A stretch of 64,000 nucleotides of DNA, from the NCBI GenBank assembly GCA_016716665.1, contig JADJVH010000006.1:1-64000 (forward strand), written 5' to 3'. The DNA is from Candidatus Opimibacter iunctus. Lineage in GTDB: Bacteria > Bacteroidota > Bacteroidia > Chitinophagales > Saprospiraceae. This document shows, in pieces, positions 52,442 to 61,384 of the stretch. Every line of letters starts with the position of its first letter. Within the stretch, counting starts at the first letter, position 1. A program made the position numbers and the translations under genes. The notes beneath the pieces were generated by a model. It made no database searches. It had not been told where the DNA came from and saw only the letters and a list, made by a program, of their open reading frames with translations.

Positions 52442-54279
52442 CTACAGGCCCTTGATCTTTCCATGGAGGGCACCTCCTTTTGCAAACATTTGATCGACTC
52501 TTTTACTTACCTCAGGGTCTGTTTCCAGGACAGGTGCATGATGGGGCTTGATACGTGCGTCAATGATCAATGGAGCCCTACATGTCCAGTGCTTGTCTAC
52601 GAATGATGAATCAACCCCATAAACATCTTTGGCTGGTTGCGAACGCGTAAAGGCAGCCCAAAGGAAATTGTTCAATTCCTGGCTCATCCATTGGCTGTCC
52701 TCTGACAATACCCATAAAGGCCATTGCTCACATGCTTGTGAAGAAAGGGCTGCAATGAGTTGTTCCAGTTCATTTCTTGCAGAAGTATAATCTGTAAAAG
52801 GTTTAAATGAAACACCTACGATGCCCGGCATTATAAGATCAATACGCCTGCAGGTCGCAGGCAGATCCAATCCGGTAGGAAGTGAAGTTGCCAGTTTTCT
52901 GATGACTGGACCCCTTGCAGCTATCACGAGTTTAGATCCGGCGTTCCAGCCATCACCACTGTAGTCCAGGGTGTCTATGGTCGTACGTGTCTGAAAATGT
53001 AAATCCCTGCTCAAATCGATCCTGCTCAGGATATGGTGGAAAAAGCCAGGGATATCATGCGTGGATAATGTCGGGTCATCTTCATGGCACCCGATAAAGA
53101 GGTACTTAGCCAGTGAAGTTTGTCCCTTTCCAAGCAGGTGGTTGGCAATTGTCAGCAACTCCTCTGGCACAGGTTCCCGAAAAGGCATATATCGTTCGTG
53201 CCCGATCGCTAGTAACAACGGATGAACACCTGCGGCATCTATGGCATGAACTTCCTTGAGTCCTGGAAATTCTTTGGGTGCTAAAGGTTCCACCAATTGA
53301 TGGATCAGCCATCCGAAATTACTGTCTTCCTGTGGAGGACGGCCGACTACAGTAAAATGCCAGATGGGATTCTTACGGTGGTATATATTCTTAATTTCTA
53401 AGACGGGAAAAGGATGCTCCAGGCTGTAATACCCAAGATGGTCCCCGAAAGGCCCTTCTGGTTTCATCCCATCTAGTCTGACTGTCCCGGTAATGCAGAA
53501 ATCAGCGTCAGCGGAAAGCACATATCCGTCCTTGAAGAAATACCTGAATCGACGTCCTGCCAGCAATCCGGCAAAGGTGACTTCACTCAAATCCTCAGGC
53601 AGGGGCATGATAGCAGCGAAGGCATGGGAAGGCGGGCCACCTACGAAAATCGTGACTTTAAATTCATCACGACTCTTGTTGTACAACGTGTGATGTACAC
53701 CTATGCCACGGTGGAGTTGATAGTGCATTCCAGCTTCCTTGTCTTGCTCATATTCATTGCCACTGATCTGAATGCGATACATCCCGATATTGGAATGCAT
53801 GATCCGGTGATCTCCCGGGAGGAAGGCTAATGACTTCCGGGGTGGGAGATAAGGCCCACATCTTTTGGCCAACTGACGATCTGTGGTAGCTGATGGAGCA
53901 AAGTCTGGCCATAGAGTATAGGCTTGTTCCATTTGGATTTCAAGGGCAAACCAGTCAATGCTGTAAAGGGAGTTTTCAGGTATCTGCCCGGATGGCGCAA
54001 CAAGTCAGAAGGATCTGCTTTCAATTGGATGAGTCGCTGGACATTATCCAGTTGATGGCGAAATATATACCCTGTGCGTTCTTTGGTACCGTAAAGATTG
54101 GACAAGGCGGCAAAGGGACTGCCCTTCACTTTTTCAAAGAGCAGGGCAGGGCCTCCTGCATGAAAGACACGCCTGTGGATTTCTCCGATTTCTAGGTAGG
54201 GATCCATGGGTGAATCAATACGCAAGAGTTGATCCCCTGGCAAATCATCAATGGCTTGCTTTAATGAAGTATAGGACAA
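52442..54279 (-). CDS. ubiD: UbiD-family decarboxylase (frameshifted)
   Basis: UbiD enzymes decarboxylate aromatic acids with prenylated FMN, here probably in menaquinone synthesis. The N-terminal part (start 54279) has 'VFHAGGPALLFEKVKGSPFAALSNLYGT' in pieces GGPALLFEKVKGSPF and LSNLYGT. The C-terminal part continues with 'HSNIGMYRIQISGNEY', 'HYQLHRGIGVHH', 'PEGPFGDHLGYYSLEHPFPV' in pieces, with the E-x3-R-E type catalytic region 'GHERYMPFREPVPEE'. The frames join in SWPKDVG/PYLPP near 53851-53858 (one G missing from a GGG run). Joined length is about 612 residues, as in Bacteroidota UbiD. The partner ubiX is not in the window. Confidence 0.88.
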
Positions 54280-54386
54280 GGATTAAGAGTATATGAATCA
54301 ACGATAATATTGAAATGTAAAGATGGGTGAAATGTTTCGAAAGTGAAGGAACAGTTGACAGGTTCAGAAGACAGGCTGGTTAAGCA

Positions 54387-56632
54387 TTAGTGTCTCCTAT
54401 TGCGTCCCAGCAATTTGACATACTCAGGTTCTGTGTTCAAAACAATGAGATCCGGGTCATGCTGGAAAGTTGTTCCGGCCTGAAATTTTATTCCTTCATC
54501 AAGTGCCACACCAAGTTGCAGGATTGCTGCTTTTTTATCACCGAGATGAGCAAGAATCCTGGCTTGCAGGTATTCTGAAAGTCCATAATCATATTCGGTT
54601 TTGAGGTGCTTTAGGAGTTCAATGATTCCCCTGGCTTTTTGCATATTGCCTGTTTTGGCATAGATCAGTCCCAGTTCAGCCTGATACCAGATAAACGTAG
54701 GGGTAGTTTTACTCAAGGCAAGGTAGATGCGCTCTGCCTCCATAAGATTTCCACTTAAGTATCGTCCTTTTGCAGTGAGCCAGGTTTGTGACGTTCCTCC
54801 AATCTCATTTGCGGATGCAAGAAAGTAATCCCTTGTTTGAGGGTCCCCTGCAAGGATGGCGTATTGCGCTGACATCAGGCAATAGTACTGACGAATAGAT
54901 GCAATGGTTTCAGGTGGCTTGTTTCTAGTGACATTGCTGATCAACGCTTCTACTGCTGGAATATCATGATTGTGTATGTAGTATTGAATGAGTCTCATGA
55001 GCTGTCCGGCTTTGACTGCATAAGGCTTTAATTTTTCAGCCATTGTTTTCGCATTCGTTTGATCAGAAAGATCCATATATGCCTGGAGGGCCATTGTTAT
55101 CCGGGTTCTGCAATAGACACATGTACCAAGATCATTGTTATCCAGTCCTATATCCTTTATAAAGCGCAGGGCCGTCAAAGGATCATTCAGGTATTCTACG
55201 GCCATCACAATTCCGGTAGTGTTTAAAAAAGGGTCTTCAGGATCATTCCTGAATTCCTCCATAAAATAGCTGAAGGCAGCTGTATTCTGCCCATTCAGAT
55301 CCGCTTCATAATATTTGAGATAACTCTCCTGACGGGGAGACATTTCCGTAAATCGCTGTCGGATCAGTTGAATCGTATCTTTTGCATGCTCGTATTCTCC
55401 ATCATTGTTGAGCCCGTCCAGTAAAAGGTAATAGGGGTTAAGGAAATAGGGTGCTTCCTGTATAGCTTCAATCAGGTACTTCTTGGGATCTTCAGGGGCA
55501 TCAGGGTCTGCCCAGTTGAGCTGAGCCTTTAGGTATGCGACCCTTGCTTTTTCATTCGGGATGCTAAAGTAATTTTCATTCTTGCTCTTGCAGTATCCTT
55601 TAAGGTAATCGGTCATTTCATCGATGCAGTCCATATAATTATCTGATTCACAATAGACATGCGGTATGTTAACCGGCAATAGGTTTTCTGTTCTTGTATC
55701 CATGATACTGACCCAGAATTCCAGCGTATCTCTGGAGGCTGCTTTATATCCGTATGCTCCCTGGAAAACAAACTTTGCACCTATTTTCTGGCTAGTGCAG
55801 GATTGTTGATCAATGCACCTGCATCCGCATTGGTATATCCGAGTAATGAAGTATACCTGGCAATATTGGCTTCTGTGGCCCCGCTGAGATCATTGGATAT
55901 CTGACTACTGGCAAGATCGCCGATCTGATGATGAGTGGAATCCATGGTGAAGTCTTCAAACCGGGGAATGATGATCCGCTCATCTGCAAAGCTGAATTGT
56001 CTGTCGATCACTAGTTTCTTATAAAGGAAATAGCCAAGACTTACCACAAGGATACTGGCGATAAGGATCAGGGGGTTTAGGACTTTATATTTCCTGGCCA
56101 CCTCCGGTGGTTTGGGTGGGATGGCTAATCCCCGACCGGTCAGTGCGAACAATTCAAAGTTTTCTCTGACGTTTTTTAATGTATACATCCCCATCCTCGT
56201 AAAATGTATTTCTGGATGGTTGGTCAGTTCGTCAACTACTTTCCTGGACACCAGAACGCTGCCTGGAACCCCGGCAGATTGAATCCTGGAAGCTATATTG
56301 ACTACATCACCAAATATATCTCCATGCTTATACACAAGGTCTCCCATATGGATTCCGATTCGCACCGGAATCCGGTGTTCTGCGGAAACCAATTGAAAAT
56401 CCAATGCACTCTGCACCGCATCAATAACACTGTCATAGGTAGTGACACTCCCATCACCATAGAACTGAATGATTTCACCATTGTGCTTTCGGGTCACAGC
56501 ATCCAGGTCCTCCCTGTGGTCTTCAACTTGCTTAATGGCAGCCTTCTCATTCCGCTGAAACAAAGCGGTATATCCTTCGCTGTCGGCAAACATGACGGCG
56601 GCTAGTTTCCTTGTCTCTTCCTGTGGTAGCAT
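54387..56632 (-). CDS. Class III adenylate/guanylate cyclase with FlgO-like and TPR regions (frameshifted)
   Basis: The joined protein is about 748 residues. Residues 1-165 are a class III cyclase domain: 'AVMFADSEGYTALFQ' and 'FYGDGSVTTYD' carry the two metal Asp residues, and 'GDVVNIASRIQSAG' carries the Asn/Arg pair, so it may be active. A membrane helix (about 188-208) and a FlgO/TolB-N-like domain follow (about 215-320). A long helical, TPR-like region makes up the rest. The first frame stops at 55781 (NPALARK). The next frame continues IGAKFVFQGAYGYK to 54387. One missing A near 55783 explains this. It has its own promoter at 56727-56755. Confidence 0.83.
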
Positions 56633-56726
56633 GTGATCTCCAATCTTGTTTGTGACATTGAGGCTTATGGAGCCAATGTTTTGTGTCGGATACTAAACCT
56701 GAAATTACGTATATATATGGTTCAGA

Positions 56727-56755
56727 CAAAGATAGTCTTGAAGACAGGCGGCCAA
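56727..56755 (-). promoter_or_regulatory. Candidate promoter of the cyclase gene
   Basis: On the minus strand TTG (56753-56755) is followed after 18 bp by TATCTTTG (56727-56734), close to the Bacteroidota consensus. It leaves a leader of about 85 bp before the start at 56632. Confidence 0.5.
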
Positions 56756-56795
56756 TGGATGAATTCTCTGATACTTATTTTACCAGCTTTTTGTG

Positions 56796-56826
56796 TTTGG
56801 TTTTGAAATAGATTTTAGTAGATTTG
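56796..56826 (+). promoter_or_regulatory. Candidate promoter of the 182-residue membrane protein gene
   Basis: TTTG (56796-56799), a 19-bp spacer and TAGATTTG (56819-56826) match the Bacteroidota TTTG-N19-TAnnTTTG consensus exactly. The leader to the start at 56937 would be about 100 bp. Confidence 0.6.
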
Positions 56827-56936
56827 AATACTATATGCTATGAGGATCCAACAACATGCCGTGCAATTATTATTAGGAGCATGAGCTATAACCATGCAGT
56901 TGTAAATTATTTTTTAACGCTTTAACCTATTTTCCA

Positions 56937-57485
56937 ATGTCCTGTAAACCACGTAGTGGGTTGTACACAATTTTTGTCAACACCCTCATCGCATCTGTTT
57001 TCTTTATCCTGGTAGATGTCATCTTCTACAAGGTTGTCGCTTCCGTCCCTTATCCCATCGGGATGGAGTTGTGCTGGCACTTATCAGGTAGTGCCCTGAT
57101 GGCGTTGTTGTATGCCCATCTCTATAATACAGTATCATTTCTGTGGGCACCTGATAGTAGCAAAGCATTTGTTTACCGTGGACACAAGGCAGATCCAAAA
57201 GATATATGCAAAGCCACTTTTCCCAAGCTGCTCAATGGGCTGATATTTAGTGGGATTGTGAGTGCCATATTTTTCATTGCATCTTCGCTGATGAGTATGA
57301 TGATCAATGTCATCCTTGTAGACCTGCTCCACGGGATAAGGGGGCTGCCTCCCGGATCAACTGGTGGTTCTTTACTTCTACCAGCCCAGCTTGTCGTGAC
57401 CAGTGTTGCACTTGAGTATATTGGTAAAACCGAAGACGACCCTGCCATGACACCTCCTCCGGTAACCCCACAACGTCCAAGATAA
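56937..57485 (+). CDS. Hypothetical membrane protein
   Basis: The 182-residue protein has four hydrophobic segments (about 10-35, 45-63, 98-122 and 145-162) and a Pro-rich cytoplasmic-type tail ('MTPPPVTPQRP'). A charged loop 'KAFVYRGHKADPKDICKATF' lies between the second and third helices. I do not recognise the family. It is followed after 137 bp by a GlsB-type small membrane protein gene, so the two may respond to the same envelope stress, but that is a guess. It has a good promoter upstream. Confidence 0.6.
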   Translation: MSCKPRSGLYTIFVNTLIASVFFILVDVIFYKVVASVPYPIGMELCWHLSGSALMALLYAHLYNTVSFLWAPDSSKAFVYRGHKADPKDICKATFPKLLNGLIFSGIVSAIFFIASSLMSMMINVILVDLLHGIRGLPPGSTGGSLLLPAQLVVTSVALEYIGKTEDDPAMTPPPVTPQRPR

Positions 57486-57621
57486 ATAGGTGTTGACAGG
57501 AACGGTATGCATGGGCTTGTTTTTACTTCGCTGTACATAGGATGTCCTCCCGAATTTACTGGTCATATTATAGACGTGATTTTCTACATTGACTGGCGTA
57601 ATCATCAAATATTTCCAAATC

Positions 57622-57873
57622 ATGAATATTATAGTCACCCTTATCGTTGGCGCCCTGGCAGGATGGCTGGGAAGTCTGATCATCCGCGGGAGCGGTTTTG
57701 GACTGATCGGTAATATCGTCATCGGGATATTGGGGAGCTTCGTAGGTACATGGGTCCTTGGAAAACTGAACTTTGGCTTTGGAGGTGGTTTCGTTGGTTC
57801 TGTACTTACCGGTGCTGCTGGTGCGATCGTAATCCTGGTCATCGTCAGGATTATCTTTCCACCTAAAAACTAG
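57622..57873 (+). CDS. GlsB/YeaQ/YmgE-family small membrane protein
   Basis: The start at 57622 gives 83 residues (MNIIVTLIVGALAGWLGSLI). Three membrane helices and Gly-rich turns ('GSGFGLIGNIVIGILGSFVG', 'FGFGGGFVGSVLTGAAGA') match the transglycosylase-associated family PF04226, found in many bacteria and linked to stress responses. Its molecular function is unknown. An upstream in-frame start at 57589 would add 11 residues and is unlikely. Confidence 0.85.
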   Translation: MNIIVTLIVGALAGWLGSLIIRGSGFGLIGNIVIGILGSFVGTWVLGKLNFGFGGGFVGSVLTGAAGAIVILVIVRIIFPPKN

Positions 57874-57941
57874 CTTATCTGGTTTACTTGAGCTGGCCTC
57901 TTCAAGATCATTATTCATCGGGAGAATTGTAGCTTGCAGAG

Positions 57942-58932
57942 GTGCTTGTCCCATTAAAACTCCGACCAATATTGCGTTTAGGCATTCATTTTTGGATCCA
58001 ATGTTTTTGTCTTTTGCCACTTGCTGCACAGGTCCAGTCAGAAAGGGCGGATAAGCTCACGCAACAGCAGTTCATTCAGGGTTGCGCAAGCTATAGGCAA
58101 AGTGTAATAGATGATATTGAAGCCGCGCTTTCCGAATTCGCCTATCTGACGAACGGACTTGCCTCGACTTCGGCTAACCCTGAAGTGCATATTGCACTGC
58201 GTGATGGAATCATCCAGGCTACCCTCAGGGAAGAGCAAGAGGTATCAAAAGGATCCATTTCCCGGGCAATTCTTAAACTGTCCCAAAATGATAGCATGGC
58301 CCTCAGGCTTTATCAGGATTGGATAGATGATCATTCTATGGCACTCACGGAACTGCAATTCCTGGTTTCCAGCAAGGTACTTGACCCAAACCCACCATAC
58401 AAGCTCGGCAACCTCAGGGAAGTGTGGAAAGAGTTTTCTTTTTATGACCTCTGTGCGCACCAGACTATGGCAGATATAGGTGCTGGGAATGGCCTGATTT
58501 CATTTATCCTTCTGGAGTCAGGATTGCCATTGAATATAATCTTGACTGAGGTTGATGAAGATTTCCTTCAGCTACTGGATACCAAAGTTGACAGATATAA
58601 ACAGACTCATCCGGAATACGCCGTCCAGGTCTTGCCAGCAGGGGAGCGGCAACTTGGTCTTGAGGGGCAGAAAGTGGATCGAATGATATTTCGTGAAGTT
58701 TACCATCACCTTAGAAATCCGGAAGCAATCCTTCAGGATATTTCCCGGCATCTTACCAATGGTGGACTTGTTATATTGAAGGAAGGCACGAGGATTTGGA
58801 AGCAAGGACCATAAGCAGTGCCCTAAAGCCACCACATATAAGCAGATCATTAAACAATTTAATGCCGCCGGGCTGATCCTGATCCAGGAAGAAGTGATTG
58901 ATGGCTCGTATATGTTAAAGTTTAAGCTTTAG
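57942..58932 (+). CDS. Class I SAM-dependent methyltransferase with N-terminal signal-like segment (frameshifted end)
   Basis: No ATG fits; the frame opens with GTG at 57942, and TTG at 57972 is an alternative. The first 40 residues contain a hydrophobic stretch ending LAAQVQ, like a signal peptide. A helical region (about 40-155) follows, then a methyltransferase domain (from about 165) with 'ADIGAGNGLISFILLESG' (SAM loop), 'ILTEVDEDFLQLLD' and 'IFREVYHHLRNPEAILQDI'. The read frame stops at 58814. The next frame adds GFGSKDHKQC to KLKFKL and a TAG at 58930-58932, so an indel near 58785-58795 is likely. A secreted SAM enzyme would be odd, so either the segment is not cleaved or the start is wrong. 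Confidence 0.65.
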
Positions 58933-59006
58933 CTTTTAAAGATCTGTTTTTCTAATATTATTTATTTTCATATATCTTTTTACCTTAGCCGTCAAATTCA
59001 GATGAA

Positions 59007-59800
59007 TTGAAGGTATATCAGGATCTCCTCCGCCACATTCTCGACCAGGGCATTCGCAAGAATGACCGGACCGGGACAGGTACGGTCAGTACTTTCGGGT
59101 ACCAGATGAGATTTAACCTTGCGGAAGGATTCCCCCTGATGACGACCAAAAAGCTCCACGTCAAGTCCATCATTCACGAATTACTCTGGTTTCTCAAGGG
59201 GATACCAATATTGCCTACCTGCAGGAGCATGGAGTGCGGATATGGAACGAATGGGCTGATGCTGATGGAAATCTCGGACCTGTCTACGGCCATCAATGGC
59301 GCAGTTGGACCGGGGCTGATGGACAGACGATCGACCAGATCAGCGAAGCCGTCAGGACCATCAAGACCAATCCTGACAGCAGGAGGATTATTGTTTCAGC
59401 CTGGAATGTGGGAGAGATCAGCCAGATGGCCCTTGCACCTTGCCATTGTCTGTTTCAGTTCTATGTAGCTGATGGTAAGCTCAGTTGCCAGCTGTATCAG
59501 CGGTCAGCAGATGTGTTTCTGGGAGTTCCTTTCAATATTGCCTCGTATGCATTATTGACTATGATGATAGCCCAGGTCTGCGACCTTGCCCCGGGGGATT
59601 TTGTGCACACCTTTGGAGATGTGCACATCTACCTTGACCACATGGACCAGGTTAATGAACAGTTGACCAGGGAGCCACGTAAATTGCCTGAAATGAAGAT
59701 TAACCCTAGCATAAAAGATATTTTCTCATTTAGATTTGAAGATTTCAGTCTGGTTGATTATCAACCTCATCCGGCTATTTCAGCCCGGGTTTCGGTTTGA
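59007..59800 (+). CDS. thyA: Thymidylate synthase (frameshifted, non-ATG start)
   Basis: ThyA makes dTMP from dUMP with methylenetetrahydrofolate. The start is TTG at 59007 (MKVYQDLLRHILDQG); an ATG 5 bp upstream is out of frame, so the start itself may be damaged by an indel. 'RNDRTGTGT' type segment 'KNDRTGTGTVSTFGYQMRF' opens the enzyme, and after the break come 'GPVYGHQWRSW', the catalytic 'LAPCHCLFQFYV' and 'QRSADVFLGVPFNIASYALL'. The frames join at WFLKG/DTNIAYLQEHG if one G is added to the GGGG run at 59198-59201. Joined length is about 264 residues, as in E. coli. dfrA is not adjacent here. Confidence 0.92.
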
Positions 59801-59878
59801 TGATTGATTTTCACTGTTTAGATATTATCTAAATAACAAAATAAGAGTAATGCGGTCAGGTTAAGTCTTGTATCTAAT

Positions 59879-59886
59879 TATTTTTG
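59879..59886 (+). promoter_or_regulatory. Candidate -7 box for the alternative complex III operon
   Basis: TATTTTTG fits TAnnTTTG, 43 bp before the actA start at 59929. No TTTG is present at the -33 distance. Confidence 0.35.
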
Positions 59887-59928
59887 CAGCCAATATCAGC
59901 TATTATATAAGAGTCTACTTCTACTGTT

Positions 59929-61331
59929 ATGCATCATAACTCATTGAAATACTGTATCCTCCTTGCACTTAGCTCTATATTATTTGTAGGGAGTTCTGCC
60001 GCCGCTCCGACAGCCGAAGCAGGGAAAACAATTTTCCAGAACCAATGCGCAGCCTGCCATAACAAGAATATGAAGGATAACCTCACCGGTCCGGCACTTG
60101 GTGGGGTAGAAGCAAGGTGGGCAGCTTATCCCAAGGAGGATCTCTACAAATGGATTCGTAATTCTCAGTCCTTGATTGCCGCAGGGCATCCGAGAGCTAC
60201 TGAATTATGGGGTCAGTATAAGCCGACAGTGATGAACTCATTTCCTGCATTTACAGATGATGAGATAGCCTCTGTACTCCTTTTTATCGACGCACAATAC
60301 ACTAAGGCACCTGCTGCTGTTGCTGCTGGCCCTGCCGGTGGAGCGCCAGCCGAACCTGCCAAACCAAGCAAGTACATCTATTATTTCCTCTTTGTCATCC
60401 TTGCAGTAGTCGTAGGTGTATTATCTAGGGTTATCAATAATCTTCGCCACCTGGTGGCTGCAGAAGACGGGATCACACTGCCTCCCCAAAAGACATTGTG
60501 GCAGACCCTCACCAGCAAGGCAGTTGTTGGATTCCTGGTATTTGCCCTTGTAGTACTGGGCGGCTATACCACAGTCAACAAGCCTTCGGACGTCAGCAGG
60601 GATATGCCCCTCAGCAACCCATAAAATTCTCCCACGCTACTCACGCCGGTGTTCAGGGTATTGACTGCCAGTACTGCCACGACAGTGCACGCAGGAGTAA
60701 GCATGCCTCTATTCCGGGTGCGAGCACTTGTATGAATTGCCACAAGGCAATCGAAAAGGGCTCTGTTTATGGTACCCAGGAATTGACCAAGATATTTGCC
60801 TCTATAGGGTATGATCCGTCTACAGACAAGTATGTTGAAAACTACGGCAAGCTCAGTAATGACGAGATCAAAGCCATCTATACCAAATGGATTGCAGACA
60901 ACTATATGAAGGATAAAGAATTGACAGCCCTGGATCGCAAAGGAGAGCGGACTGTTGAAGAGCAGTGGACAGAAATTTCTTCCTCGCTCACCAACGATCT
61001 CAAGGAATCCGTTTCCGGCCCGATCGAGTGGACCAGGATACACATGTTACCGGATCATGTTTATTTCAATCACTCTCAACATGTCACTGTCGGCAAGCTT
61101 CAATGCCAGCAATGCCATGGAAAAGTGCAGGAAATGGACCTGATGTACCAGTATGCCCCGCTATCCATGGGCTGGTGTATCAACTGCCACAGGCAGACGG
61201 AAGTACAATTTGCAGGCAACGATTATTATAAGACCTATCAGCAATATCACGATGCTATTGCCAAAGGACAACGAACGAAAGTGACGGTGGAAGATATCGG
61301 GGGATTGGAATGCCAGAAATGCCACTATTGA
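59929..61331 (+). CDS. actA: Alternative complex III subunit ActA: mono-heme plus penta-heme cytochrome c (frameshifted)
   Basis: Alternative complex III oxidises quinol and passes electrons to cytochrome c or an oxidase. The N-terminal part (signal to about 23) has one heme c site CAACH in 'FQNQCAACHNKN', an Ala/Pro linker, and two membrane helices (about 145-165 and 200-216). The second part, in another frame, carries five CxxCH sites: CQYCH, CMNCH, CQQCH, CINCH and CQKCH. That is the penta-heme ActA core. The frames join near 60585-60600 (SDV to QQGYAPQQPIKFSH). Fusion of a mono-heme domain to the penta-heme domain is known for Bacteroidota ActA. actB follows 53 bp downstream. Confidence 0.87.
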
Positions 61332-61384
61332 TTTTCAATTAACGGACAAACGGAATCATCTACCAATAGAACTTATTTAAGATC

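Larger units (their letters stand above)
56633..56936. other. Divergent promoter region
   Basis: The 304-bp gap between the cyclase gene and the membrane-protein gene holds one promoter on each strand (see the next two entries). No further gene is seen. Confidence 0.5.

Noticed and set aside
52188..52606. Plus-strand open frames through the octamer arrays
   Set aside because: The repeated 'SRSHVLTF' and 'LTVLLSYC' translations come from the period-8 repeats and run into the 3' end of ubiD on the other strand.
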